A stretch of DNA of 64,000 nucleotides from the NCBI GenBank assembly GCA_034401135.1, contig JAWZSP010000004.1, positions 248,001-312,000 on the forward strand, given 5' to 3'. Under the pieces are notes generated by a model. That model saw only the letters and a program-made list of their open reading frames with translations, was not told the DNA's origin and searched no databases. Numbering within the stretch: position 1 is the first letter of the stretch; each line of letters begins with the position of its first letter. The position numbers and the translations under genes were made by a program. This document shows, one piece after another, positions 12,409 to 22,450 of this stretch. This stretch comes from Volutella citrinella (lineage: Eukaryota; Ascomycota; Sordariomycetes; Hypocreales; Nectriaceae).

Positions 12409-15400
12409 ATGCTGTCAACGGCGTCACGGGCGCAGCCCCAGGCAAAGCTGCTCCAGGCCCGACCCTCCACTTCCGCCTCAGCTCTGCTCCAATCTCGAGG
12501 CGGCAACCAAACAAGAGAGTTCTGCTTTGGTGCGTGGTACACCTACTTCGGTACGGACACGGCCACTGGTGGCCGCCGGCGCCGGCGCATGCCGCGCTAC
12601 CGTCATACCGAAGCCTTGCACCGTAATCTCGCATGGGGATGCGGCCCCAAGGCTACCTTGAAGAAGGCCATGGCGTACGCGTCTGGAGCCTCTAGCTCGG
12701 GGCCTTCTCATAAATACGCCGATGTCGACCGGGTCAAATCGTGGTCAGATGACATATCTGGCCTTCGACCGGGCGCCAACATTGAGGATGTTGAGCGCGG
12801 CGCTATTGATCACCTCATAAGCGGCGACAGGCCTGCACAGCATGAGTATGACTTGTGGAAGACGCCGCTACATAACATTCGTGATTACCTCGCCTCCCAG
12901 AGAGCGGGCACCAACGTGGCCCCCGAACACGTAACGTCACCGAAGGCACGGGGGCCTGACGCCTCTTCCATTGACCCGATCACAAATCGCCGTGCAAACA
13001 ATGTCGACAAGCCAGAGAAGACTTCCTCGCCCTTGTCCGGAGATCTTGATGGCTATCGCTCCACCGAATACCCAGAGACCTCCGAAACCGTGTCAAGCCA
13101 GACAAAGTACAATGACTTGCAAAAATATGCGCCAATCGATGACAGCAGCCCCGATGTGAAAACAGCGGAGAGTACGACGGAGTACAAGGACCTTGGAGAA
13201 TATGGGGCCTCGCAATGGAACGAACCCGATGGTCTGCGAAAGACAACTCCTGAAGAGGACTCAAAGAACTACACCGACCTAAACAAGTACACATCCACGA
13301 AGATTGACAAACCGGACACCCCGATGAAGCCCACTCCTGAAGAGGAGTCCAAATTTTACGACGATTTGCACAAGTACCAACCGGTTGAGTGGAACGAGCC
13401 CAATGGTCTACGCAAGGCGACGGAAGAGGAGCTGTCAAAGGACTATAATGATCTTCACCGGTATGGTGCAGTGCACTGGAACGAACCTGATGGTCTGCGC
13501 CAGCCTACGGCCGAAGAGTCCTCAAAGAACTATGATGACGTTGACCAGTATGGTCCTGTTCGATGGAGTGAGCCGGATGGTCTTCGTCGTCTGACACCAG
13601 AAGAGGAGTCAAAGGCCTACGATGATTTGAACTCATACAACAAGCCCTTTGTCGCCGAAAATTCCACGCTGCGAGCCTACCACATCAGCCAACTAGACCG
13701 AACTGTCAAGGGAACTCCGCTGCCTCCGCGGGTGGATGCACCCATTCATGACCCCGCAGAAGAGTATCATGATTTGGACAAGTACGGGCCTGTGCGGTGG
13801 AATGAGCCCGATGGACTGCGCAAGCCGACCCCAGAAGAACTCTCCAAGAATTACGATGACCTGCACTTGTATGGGGCTGTTCGGTGGAATGAGCCCGACG
13901 GATTGCGCAAGCTCACACCAGAAGAAACATCGAAACAATACAAGGATGCCCCTTCGTATGCGCGTCAAGATTTGTCCGGCCTTTCCGAGCGGCTTCATCC
14001 GGAGGAGGTATCTAAGCAATACAAGGATCTCCCAAGCTACCTTGCGTATGAAAACGCGGGCCCTAGCTCAGACCCCGTACATCCTGAGGAGGCGTCCAAG
14101 CAGTATGATGATCTGGAAAAATACTCTGCCTATGAGAACTCTGGACCGGACTCGGCCCGCATTCACCCCGAGGAGGCTTCCAAACAGTACCAGGACCTAT
14201 CTGGATACGGATCTGGGGAGACCACCGCTGCTCAACGCGTACACCCCGAGGAGCTGACGAAGAACTACAAGGATCTTGACAAGTACCAGCCGACCAGCTT
14301 CGACGACACAGACATGCCATACCCGGTGCACCCAGAAGAGGCGACAAAGGCCTACAAGGACCTGAGTGGGTACAGCAAAGCGCCTCCATCCGCACTGGAC
14401 GGAATCGCCAGCGGCATCCTAGCCCCCGAAACCAAGGCATGTTCCCGAGAAGACGATCGGAGTGGACCCTCATTTACTTATAACCGCAGGGACAACTCTA
14501 TGCTACATTCTACTGAATCCACTTCTGACTTGGTCGAGGGCCTTACAGCAGAGGATATCCGTGCAGCGACACTGGAGCGGGCCTGCGAACAGAGCCAGAA
14601 AGAGACGTCAGAAGACGTTCCGTTGCGGCAAGTTGAAGAACAGGACGAACATATACAGGTGAATGACAGCCTTACTGGAAACTACGCCCGTGACTTTCCT
14701 GATGAATTCTCCACATCTTGGAGCACAAGCCATTCATCTCCATCATCCACTCTGCTGCCGAGTGACGCAGGTAATGATGCACCACCAGCGTTTGATGGAG
14801 TCCTGGACCATGACAAGGCCGAGGCTAAATCCATGGACGAAAGCTTTCCGATGGAAGATTCGAGGATTCAATCAGCCTTGGACCGACATCTTGACAAAGC
14901 CAAGCAACATATTTCTGAAGACGGGTACTCGCGGGAGCCGGTGGGACTGGAGACGAGCTACATGGAAGAATGCGAAGGAAAGAAAACCATGCCGGTTGGT
15001 GAGAAGCATTACGAAGAGAAACAGCCGGCCAGCGGAATGGCTTATTATAAAATTGTTGCTTACGACCCCGTCTCGCAGACGGTCAGCATCGCCGAAGCCA
15101 CCTCGAAGCCAAGCGTTGAAGAATCGACATCCAAACTGGCAGAGGTGTTGTTGAAGTTATCCAATCCATCCAAGTTCCTGCCCTACCTCGAAACACTGCA
15201 GGCAGAGGGGTACGATGTGGTGTCTGGCAACGGCGACATTCTGATCTTTCGCCAGCTGCGAGATGCTAGCGAGAGGACGATCAAGACCACGAACCATGCC
15301 AGGTTTGGCTCTGCCCGCATCAACCCAATCGACATGATGGGGAAACCTGTGGTGGGAAACTTTGCCAGTACCACCGGCTTTGTCAACTACGATGCGTTGT

Positions 15401-15636
15401 CCGAGTCTCTGCACAAGCCAGCGCCACCGTTTCGGTCTGAGGTGACAGAACCGGAAGAAGATAAGCCCAAGGCCAATGAGGCTGCTGTGGGTGGCCGCAG
15501 GAAGCGGAGGATTGGGAGAAAGGTGGTGATTGGGACGGCAGGGCTGGCAGGGTCTGCTTATGCCGTCGCTGTCCTTGCGGAGTACTTTAGCACGAGGGGT
15601 GCGCCGCCACGGGACGGAAATGGGAGGCGACTGTAG
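12409..15636 (+). CDS. large repeat protein with WNEPDG units, probable mitochondrial presequence and C-terminal membrane segment
   Basis: A single open frame of 1075 residues begins at ATG 12409, in a good CCGCC context. The first 35 residues contain Arg but no acidic residue, as in a mitochondrial presequence. Residues about 232-660 hold roughly 13 degenerate copies of a 26-29-residue unit. The unit reads EE-SK-YDDL-KYG, then in the best copies VRWNEPDGLRKPTP; later copies lose the WNEPDG half and keep HPEEASKQY. After an acidic Ser/Thr-rich linker, residues about 870-1000 form a more ordered domain (AYYKIVAYDP, STTGFVNYD). A basic stretch (RRKRRIGRK) then precedes one hydrophobic segment near residue 1045. 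The last domain resembles, from memory, uncharacterised Ser/Thr-rich fungal proteins. No function is claimed; membrane anchoring in mitochondria is inference. Confidence 0.85.
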   Translation: MLSTASRAQPQAKLLQARPSTSASALLQSRGGNQTREFCFGAWYTYFGTDTATGGRRRRRMPRYRHTEALHRNLAWGCGPKATLKKAMAYASGASSSGPSHKYADVDRVKSWSDDISGLRPGANIEDVERGAIDHLISGDRPAQHEYDLWKTPLHNIRDYLASQRAGTNVAPEHVTSPKARGPDASSIDPITNRRANNVDKPEKTSSPLSGDLDGYRSTEYPETSETVSSQTKYNDLQKYAPIDDSSPDVKTAESTTEYKDLGEYGASQWNEPDGLRKTTPEEDSKNYTDLNKYTSTKIDKPDTPMKPTPEEESKFYDDLHKYQPVEWNEPNGLRKATEEELSKDYNDLHRYGAVHWNEPDGLRQPTAEESSKNYDDVDQYGPVRWSEPDGLRRLTPEEESKAYDDLNSYNKPFVAENSTLRAYHISQLDRTVKGTPLPPRVDAPIHDPAEEYHDLDKYGPVRWNEPDGLRKPTPEELSKNYDDLHLYGAVRWNEPDGLRKLTPEETSKQYKDAPSYARQDLSGLSERLHPEEVSKQYKDLPSYLAYENAGPSSDPVHPEEASKQYDDLEKYSAYENSGPDSARIHPEEASKQYQDLSGYGSGETTAAQRVHPEELTKNYKDLDKYQPTSFDDTDMPYPVHPEEATKAYKDLSGYSKAPPSALDGIASGILAPETKACSREDDRSGPSFTYNRRDNSMLHSTESTSDLVEGLTAEDIRAATLERACEQSQKETSEDVPLRQVEEQDEHIQVNDSLTGNYARDFPDEFSTSWSTSHSSPSSTLLPSDAGNDAPPAFDGVLDHDKAEAKSMDESFPMEDSRIQSALDRHLDKAKQHISEDGYSREPVGLETSYMEECEGKKTMPVGEKHYEEKQPASGMAYYKIVAYDPVSQTVSIAEATSKPSVEESTSKLAEVLLKLSNPSKFLPYLETLQAEGYDVVSGNGDILIFRQLRDASERTIKTTNHARFGSARINPIDMMGKPVVGNFASTTGFVNYDALSESLHKPAPPFRSEVTEPEEDKPKANEAAVGGRRKRRIGRKVVIGTAGLAGSAYAVAVLAEYFSTRGAPPRDGNGRRL
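13102..14390 (+). repeat. coding tandem repeats (WNEPDG / HPEEASKQY units)
   Basis: About 13 degenerate units of 80-87 bp lie within the 1075-residue protein. The best copies are at 13380-13620 and 13750-13930; copies after 13930 are shorter and lack the Trp-Asn-Glu-Pro core. Confidence 0.85.
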
Positions 15637-16082
15637 GATGCAGAGGCTGTAGGCCACAGGACTGGGAGTTTCTTATGTTGACAATGCCTTGGACGGAGTT
15701 GATGGATTCGAATTATGACGGCTACGACTATGCCGTGAGACGCACCCATCGTCTGATGCGCACACGACATGGAGCAAGGAGTTGGGATACCTCCTCTCTT
15801 TTCTTTTCCTTTTTTTTGGACGGGGCTTATGTAGTCTTTTAGCAAAATCGACTCCAATTCATTCGTTTTATATTCATTCTCTCATTACTAGAAGCAATTT
15901 GTCGGCCCGTATCCCTTTCCATTATACGCCGGGGATGATTTGGCCGGTCAAGCATCCCGATGCCGTATTACGTCGATGCTGTTGAAACCTGGGTCATTTT
16001 GTTCAATTAAAAGTCATTCTGAGGTGATTAAACGGGGACGCCGTCGCTGGAGGACTGGCGTTCGGCCGTGGGAGGGAGGGGA
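15637..16082. other. intergenic between convergent genes
   Basis: About 450 bp of probable 3' UTR sequence for both neighbours. A T-rich stretch lies near 15800-15830. No gene is seen. Confidence 0.6.
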
Positions 16083-16391
16083 TTAGGCTCGCTCGGAGAA
16101 GCCAGGCCCCGTCTTGACGTGGCCGATGCTAGACATATGCAAAGCGTGCTTCTGGTCCTCTTTGCTCCAGCTTTGGCGGCGCTCAATGGCCGGGGTCCAG
16201 CTGTTTGTGTGGCTCATGGCGCGCTGGGCGTCGGCCTCGGCGTGGGTGCTCTGGCGGCGCTCGCGGGTGGGGAGCTCTGGGGGAATTGAGCAGCTGCGGC
16301 GATATGGGGTGGGATGGAGAGGGAGATGATGGGAGGGCGTACCATTCGTTGGTGGTTGCGATTCGGGCATGTTGGGCTGGTTGGAGCTCAT
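16083..16391 (-). CDS. small Ser/Arg-rich conserved-looking protein
   Basis: A 102-residue single-exon frame starts at ATG 16391. It is polar and probably disordered, with two RRQS motifs (RERRQST and IERRQSW), which look like basophilic-kinase phosphorylation sites. It ends in GHVKTGPGFSERA. Short RRxS-rich proteins with a similar tail are common in ascomycetes, but I cannot attach a function. A TATA-like element lies about 190 bp upstream on the same strand, which supports transcription from this strand. A possible 52-nt intron was tested and rejected because it breaks the frame of the RRQS region. Confidence 0.6.
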   Translation of the reverse strand: MSSNQPNMPESQPPTNGTPSHHLPLHPTPYRRSCSIPPELPTRERRQSTHAEADAQRAMSHTNSWTPAIERRQSWSKEDQKHALHMSSIGHVKTGPGFSERA

Positions 16392-17403
16392 AGTGGTGAT
16401 AGCAAGGTGGTGTTGATGGATTGTAGGCTGGGCGGGTTCGCCTGGTAGGAGTACGAGATGGTGAATTGAGTTTGGTCAATAGTGTAGACTGTTGGCGAGT
16501 GGTGATAATGCGTCACGATGGATGCGATGTGATATGATGCGATGCGGGGTGCATGGGCAGGGCAAGGGTCGCTCCTGCTACTTATATCCTCCGCGGTCCA
16601 TTCCTAGGCGGAAGTAGCATCCCAACGGACCGAGGCGGCAGGAGGGGCGGCGGCACCGTCAGGCTCAACTCTGGCTCTTGCTCATGCTCGTCACGATCGG
16701 CACGCTAACACATTTGATACTGTATACCGAGTTGGCAGCAGCTGGACCATCAAAAAAAAGTCATCATCGGCCCACGAGCGCCCAATCACCTCACCTTCCA
16801 CACCAGGCGCAACACCACTGGCGCACCACTGCGCGCCACCCCGCCCTCGCCACAGCGTCCCCTCTCGTGCTCCAGGTGGGTGAGTCTAGGCCCCAAGGGC
16901 CCGTCGACTGATTAGATAAATGCCAAGGTGACTCTGTGGCGGACTTCGGCGGCGTTCGGAGACGAGAGGCGCGGGCCGCGGATGGCTTGGCTAAGGCACG
17001 GGACTGAAAGAACTAAGATGCATGGCTCACGGCCGTCTTCCGCGCCGAAGCCGGGATAGCTGCCACGAGACCTGGCTGTTGCTAATACCGAACAGGCGTT
17101 GAATTGACAGAGTCGGGACTGGAGGCGTCGCGCGCGATGGGCGGCATCACAGCCCGCAAATAAGTAGGCAACGAGGCAGAATCGAGGCTGGTGCCGCCCG
17201 CAGCCTGCAGTCCGTTTCTGACATGCCGCGACCTAGATCATTAACGGTCAGCCACAAGGCTATTCTCGACCTGCAACAGCAGCATCAGGCTCTGCTGGCT
17301 TGCTCGCGATACGCTCTAGTTCTCCTCATCTCGCCCTCGCGCCTCTGTGATACGATACGCCCGTGCAACTTCCATCAACTTTAACCTAGCGACCGGCCTC
17401 GCC
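16392..17403. other. divergent promoter region
   Basis: About 1 kb between the small minus-strand gene and the interrupted F-box gene. Apart from the TATA-like element at 16581-16589 I see no feature. The frame at 16678-16911 has no supporting signal. Confidence 0.5.
16581..16589 (-). promoter_or_regulatory. TATA-like box
   Basis: On the minus strand the sequence reads GGATATAAG, about 190 bp upstream of the ATG at 16391. It is the only such element near that gene. Assignment rests on position alone. Confidence 0.45.
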
Positions 17404-18426
17404 ATGGCCACCTACAGAGAGCTGGACAATGATGAGATCGTCCGTCGCCTTGCCTACCCGCCCGCCAGGATCACCGGCGGCATGCTGCGAAGCCCTCCAG
17501 AAGCGCTAGATGCATTACTACAAGAGCCATCACCGGCGCTGGACGTCGCTCGTCGGGACATCCACTTTCGCCTGCCCGTGGAGATCATCATATCCATTCT
17601 CAGTCAGGTGGATTTTCTTACGCTGTTTTGTTATTGCTAGGTCTGTAGGTTTTCCCGGCGCTTTGTAACGCAGCTTTGCGAGTACTATCTAGTTGCCAGG
17701 CATGGGCCCCAGGGCGTCATGGGACTCCTGAGGACGGGACTCGCCCCGAGGTACACCATCACAGATATGTATCAGGCTCTGGTTACGCGTGAATGCGCCA
17801 TTTGCCACCGGTTCAGCGACTTCATTCTTCTCCCGACTCTCCAACGTTGCTGTGAGGAGTGCGCAAAGACCAGTGTGGTTGTCGTTACTCTTCAGAAACT
17901 CGCCCGGTTGACGGGCGTGTCGGAGCAACGACTGCTGGAACTGGTCCCGACATACCGCTCCGTCGGCGGATACTACAAGTCCCTAACCTCCTCTAAGGTC
18001 TGGATACACACAGGCAACGAGACTTTAGTCATGACAATTCAGGCCCATGACAAGTTGGATGCCCTCGATCTGTGGCCCATGTGCCTGGACCCCGTCCTCA
18101 TGAGCGAAAGCAACACCCCATACCGGGCCATGTCCATAGCGGCGTTTCCGTACTACAACCCAAACCTCGACGAGCCGTAGGTTGGGTTCCGTTGCCGAGC
18201 CTGTCTCATCTTCGTCGAGCATACGGGTGATGCGGGCAACTACTGCTTCCTCATGTACTCCGAGGACGAGCTCTTGAGTCACAACTACGCGTCGCCGAGA
18301 TGCGAGGAAGCCTGCGAGCTGTGCAAGGTCTAGGGAGATGACGAGGCGGACCCTTGGAGCGGATGGCGACACGCCGAGCGGCGCTATGTCAACATGCTAA
18401 AGGGCAAGACCGAGAAGGTGGATTAA
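17404..18426 (+). pseudogene. F-box protein gene interrupted by three in-frame TAG codons
   Basis: From ATG 17404 one frame runs 340 codons to TAA at 18424, with no frameshift, but is interrupted by TAG at 17638, 18178 and 18331. The first segment carries the F-box (IHFRLPVEIIISILSQVDFL) and the reading continues directly after the first stop with VCRFSRRFV, the rest of the F-box. Further on are CAICHRFSDF and CCEEC, a Cys-rich module often seen in fungal F-box proteins. F-box proteins recruit substrates to SCF ubiquitin ligases. All three stops are TAG, one C-to-T change from CAG, and codons beside the first (TGT, TGC) could be C-to-T forms of Arg codons. This fits mild RIP or ordinary decay. 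Alternatively the UAGs could be recoded by A-to-I editing, known in Fusarium and Neurospora. A 33-nt intron removing the first stop is too short to be credible. Confidence 0.7.
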
Positions 18427-18700
18427 TGAATTGTCAGGGTTGAGATGCGGACGCACAGAGAGAGGCCAACGTGATCAGGGGTTAAGTATCCCATATTAAA
18501 CAGCCTTGGATTCTCAATTGGACCGATGAATGGTCCTTTAGCGTGTCTGACGAGTTGAGCTGCCCATGACAGATGTGCATCACGGTCGACTAAGGCTTCT
18601 GCACTATCCATTTCTTCATTCATTCATTCATTCACTGGTTGGCTCATTACTCATATCAATCCCACCTCCTATATTGTACAGTCGCCATCATACCTCCCGC
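18427..18700. repeat. short intergenic with CATT microsatellite
   Basis: About 270 bp between convergent genes. A CATT repeat (about five units) lies at 18616-18634. Nothing else is recognised. Confidence 0.7.
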
Positions 18701-20755
18701 CTACCGAGCTGATGGCCCGGCTCGGAACGCGCCAGCCCAGCCCGGCCTCTGTCCCTCTATGCCAGCCTCGGCGCGATGCTGGTTCTCTAGCAAGACGAGG
18801 ATCTCGCGCACCTCAACGCTCAGCAGCTTCCGCCGCGTCGACGTAGGCGGCTGGACGGGCAGGTCGGGCCCTGCTGCGGTCCACAGGACCTCCACGGGAA
18901 ACATGCCGTCCGCGTTGACGGCCCTTGCGGAGGCGCCCCCCTTGACCAGCGCCGGCACGTTGCATGTCTTGAGGTGGTAAGCCGCATCGTGCAGTGGCGT
19001 CTGCTGCTTCGCGTCGCGGGCTCCAACGGTCCGGGGCTCGGCCTGGATCAGTTGCCTGCACACGTCGGCCGTCGCGTGGGCGGCGGCGTAGTGCAGTGGC
19101 ACGCGGCCCATGTCGTCGACTGCGGCTGCGTCGGCGCCGCTTGCCAGGAGGACCCGGACCGTGTCGCCCCAGTTGTTCTTGGCTGCGTAGTGGAGCGGTG
19201 TGCCGCCGAGGGATGAGAAACCCGACTTGGCGTTGACGTCGGCGCCATTGTCGACGAGGTACTGCACCAACTCGTGGCGATCGTCCGCCAGCTTGTACGT
19301 GATGGCGTGGTGGAGGACTGTCCAGTCGTTGCTGACGGCTCCTATTTGCGCGCCCCGCGCGAGCCAGTGTCGTACTTCGGCCAAGTTGCCGCTGGAGCAA
19401 GCCTCCAAGAGCTCTTTGTTGATTCTCTCCTGCTCCTCGGGCGGCAGTGTCTGGCTCGGCCCTGACTGCACTCTTGGGGCCGGCTGCGCCACTCCGTCGC
19501 CGGCAATGGGAGGTCGGTCTGCCCAACCTGTAGGCCCATCATCTAAGTCTAGGATCAAAGCAGGCGGTACGGAAATCCGAGCTGTCACCTCCTCCAAGGC
19601 ATCGGCGTCGGTCGTCGTTACAGAGGATTTGAGCCAAGCGCCGAACAGATCGAGGCATGCCTGCTTGACCTCTGTGCAGACCTGAGTGGCCCGTGGGCGT
19701 TTCTCAGGAGCTTCAGCAAGACAGGCATCGATGACATTGCGCAGTTTCTCTGGGTATCCCCTAGATATCGGTTTCAACGGGCGGCGCGTGTCCTTCTTAT
19801 GCACCCCGGCAGGCGGTAGGTCGCAAGTGCAAAGATCGTGAAGCAAACGGCCCAGCATGTAGATGTCGGACCTTTCAGTGAAGACGCCCTGCTTTTCAAG
19901 CAACTCCTATATGATGGATTCTATCAGCTTTGTATTCACACATGCCTGTGAATGGTTATCATACCGGGGGGGTGTAGCCGGGAGGAGCAGATGTCGCCAG
20001 CTTTCCTTTTCCAACGCCTGAAATTTCTCCGAAGCCATAGTCCGCAATATGGCACCAGGGTGTAACGGGCGGCAGATTGGCCGTGTACCAGCTTACAAGC
20101 TGCTGATTCGCCTCTGTCATTCAGAGCATAAGCAGGAGCTCTGTTCCCCAGAAACCCAATGGCTTCATTGTTTTGGCAGGACATACCTGGTACTTGACGG
20201 CCCACGTCGCGTGCAAAAAGGCCCATGTTGGCAAGCATGTTGAAAGGACGTTGGAGGAGAACTGAAGAAGGGATTAGCGTCGCGTTTGTGTATTCTTGCG
20301 AGACCCGTCTTACTGTTTGTCGGCTTCAGATTCCGGTGAAGAGTCCTTGGCTGTGCGTGCATGTCCATGAGGCCCAGGCAAATCTCCAGCGCCCATGTCA
20401 CGGTAAGAAAGGGGTGGACGAGGACATTTATGCTCTGGCACTGTGCAAGTACCGACTCCAGATTGCCGCCCTCGTACAAGGGCATGTACAGCCGCAGGGT
20501 GTTACTCCTCGGGTACCAGACACATTCGCGAGGGAACTCGGCCAGGTTCTCCAACTTGTCGAGCTGCGCCCAATTTTTAGACTTGGACGATATGAACTTG
20601 AAGAGGGCGGGGTCTGAGGACAGGTCAAGTTCCTTGCAGGCGCATACTCTGCCGTCGAGATTGCAGACGACTTTTGTCGTCTTGCCGAGGCCGCGTCCGA
20701 GGACGGTGATCTCTGTGTACTCGTCTTCGTCCGCCGGGGCGCGAAAGGTCACCAT
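18701..20755 (-). CDS. kinase-like/ankyrin fusion protein, probable pseudokinase
   Basis: Four exons read 20755-20314, 20261-20187, 20113-19965 and 19906-18701; phases close to give 623 residues. Residues 14-290 follow a protein-kinase plan: glycine loop GRGLG at 20-24, Lys41 in CACKE, catalytic loop HRNLKPTN at 140-147, DYGFG at 197-201 and a C-lobe with SDIYMLGRLL. The catalytic Asp is Asn142 and DFG is DYG, so phosphotransfer is doubtful. Residues about 385-560 contain four or five ankyrin repeats (TPLHYAA, VPLHYAA, TPLHDAA). Kinase-ankyrin fusions in fungi are usually uncharacterised. The ATG at 20755 is preferred over an in-frame ATG at 20962 because a TATA-like element lies between them. 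The exon 2/3 junction was chosen because it gives a strong GTATGT donor and correct phase. Confidence 0.82.
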
Positions 20756-20814
20756 GTTGTTTGTCGTTGTTTGTGTTATGCAGCTGGCATGGGAATCGAG
20801 TGCGGGGCAGCTCT

Positions 20815-20824
20815 GATATATAAC
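20815..20824 (-). promoter_or_regulatory. TATA box of the kinase-ankyrin gene
   Basis: The minus strand reads GTTATATATC, 60 bp upstream of the chosen ATG at 20755. It argues against translation starting at the upstream in-frame ATG at 20962. Confidence 0.55.
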
Positions 20825-22450
20825 GTGGAGTGGGAGCTGAATAGGCAGAATCGGGAGGGAGCGAGTTGAGGCTGTGCAGGGCTGAATTGCGCAACCGTGT
20901 ATTACCGCGAACAATCGGAATATCTGGTCGCAAGGAACCCAGAGAGCTAGTTTCGGGCGCATTTCGTTGCAATATGTCGATGCGAGAAAGAAAGAAAATC
21001 AAATGGGATGCGGGCTGGTGGTTGACGTTGTCGTTGTGTGGCCATTTAGGACGACTTCGGTCCGGGCATCGCGCGGTGACTGAGCAGTACTTCTTGTCGT
21101 TGCAAGGCGGGGCAGATTTTCTTTGATTCTCATCGATTCCGTAGGGTCGTGAAGTTCATAATGGACTGATCGAGCACAATTCAGAGATGGTTTGCGCGGC
21201 TCTCTCAACCGCGCTCATGTACGCATTGGGATCCCAGGCTCCAGTATCGCTCCTGCCGCAACACGACCCAACCTCCTGCCCTAGAAACTCGCCCAGGCGC
21301 GTGCCCATCACGGGCAAGGCAAGAGGCTATGAGGATTCGAGCTGGATCTGGACATCTTCATGCCGACGGATGACTGTCGTTACATTAAGGTAGGGAAGCT
21401 TTCCGCTGACAGTTGAGGTGCAGCAGCAAAGTCTCACACTCGGAGTTTGACAACGTCAACATCCCACCCATCCATGAGCTTTTATCCATTCTGCGGCAGT
21501 ACTTACGTCGGTAGGGTATCTGTGTAGTCTGGGAAAGTCCAAATGACAGTCTGTCGATGCATCACGTGAAACCTGCCGAGGCAAGAGATTGGCCCGGATG
21601 GCCAACAACTTGACAAGCCAACAACGCCATCAACCAAGCCGACACTCGCCGACCGCCATCCCGGACCAACCACCACCCAAAAGCAGATGTGTGGCTTGGA
21701 CCTTATTTCAACTGCACCCCTGGCTAGAGAATCCGGCCTGTCACAACCGAGCCGGGCTGGAAGCTGGGGTAGTGTTCGCAGACGTTGACTGCAGGGGTTG
21801 CGCTGATGCCAGGCTTCGACATGGTGCCAATCGCAGGGATCTACGTGGTGACAACAGCCCAGCGACAGGGAGCGAAATAATCGATATTGCTTGGCTTCTT
21901 CGGCTCGGGTTGAGTGCATGTCAGCCAGCAGGGCCGGAACATCGGGGGTGGACGAGCCCTGTTGAACGGTGGCATGTCGTCGACGGGCACCGCTTGCATC
22001 ACACCGTTCCCCCGGCCAAGACCACGCTACGATCGGATACCATGTCGTCGGAGCATTTCGTCAAGACGGGGTTTGATTGGCATCGGCCACCTCAATCAGA
22101 GTTAGCGACGGGGCGCATCGCACTATTGCTTTCCGTGCCGCAAATAGCTTCACCGTTCTCAACGGCTGCACATGCGCTGTGCCCTACGACACGACGGCCG
22201 CCCGAGTCTCGACAACCTTGACCAGTCGCCATGTGTCTATTTGTTGCAGTACAGCAAGGCTCGTACGAGTGGTCGCTGCCACATGGTCTGCAGAAGCGTG
22301 ATGACGAGAGTGGCTATTTTATAGGAGAGTGTCTACTGTCTGCTCCTCCCCTCCTCACCTCTCGCGTCATCGACACTTTGGCAGCTTTGCTTTCGGGTCG
22401 CGATAATTGCTTGTCCCAGTCACTCGTTCACCGTCATTCGTTGTTTTACA
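20825..22450. other. divergent promoter region
   Basis: About 1.6 kb between the kinase-ankyrin gene and the secreted-protein gene. Frames here, including 21589-22221 plus, look like chance. A TATA-like TATTTTATA at 22315-22323 lies 128 bp before the next start codon. Confidence 0.5.
22315..22323 (+). promoter_or_regulatory. TATA-like box
   Basis: TATTTTATA, 128 bp upstream of the secreted-protein start codon. Assigned on position only. Confidence 0.4.

Noticed and set aside
16288..16340. 52-nt intron in the small Ser/Arg-rich gene
   Set aside because: Splicing would move the RRQS-containing region out of frame.
17608..17640. A 33-nt intron removing the first TAG of the F-box gene
   Set aside because: Too short for fungal introns, it would delete part of the F-box, and it would not explain the other two TAG codons.
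20756..20962. Upstream in-frame ATG of the kinase-ankyrin gene
   Set aside because: A TATA element lies between it and the preferred ATG, and the extra residues have no kinase-like sequence.
21589..22221. 210-codon plus-strand frame
   Set aside because: No domain, no promoter or splice support, composition of a chance frame.
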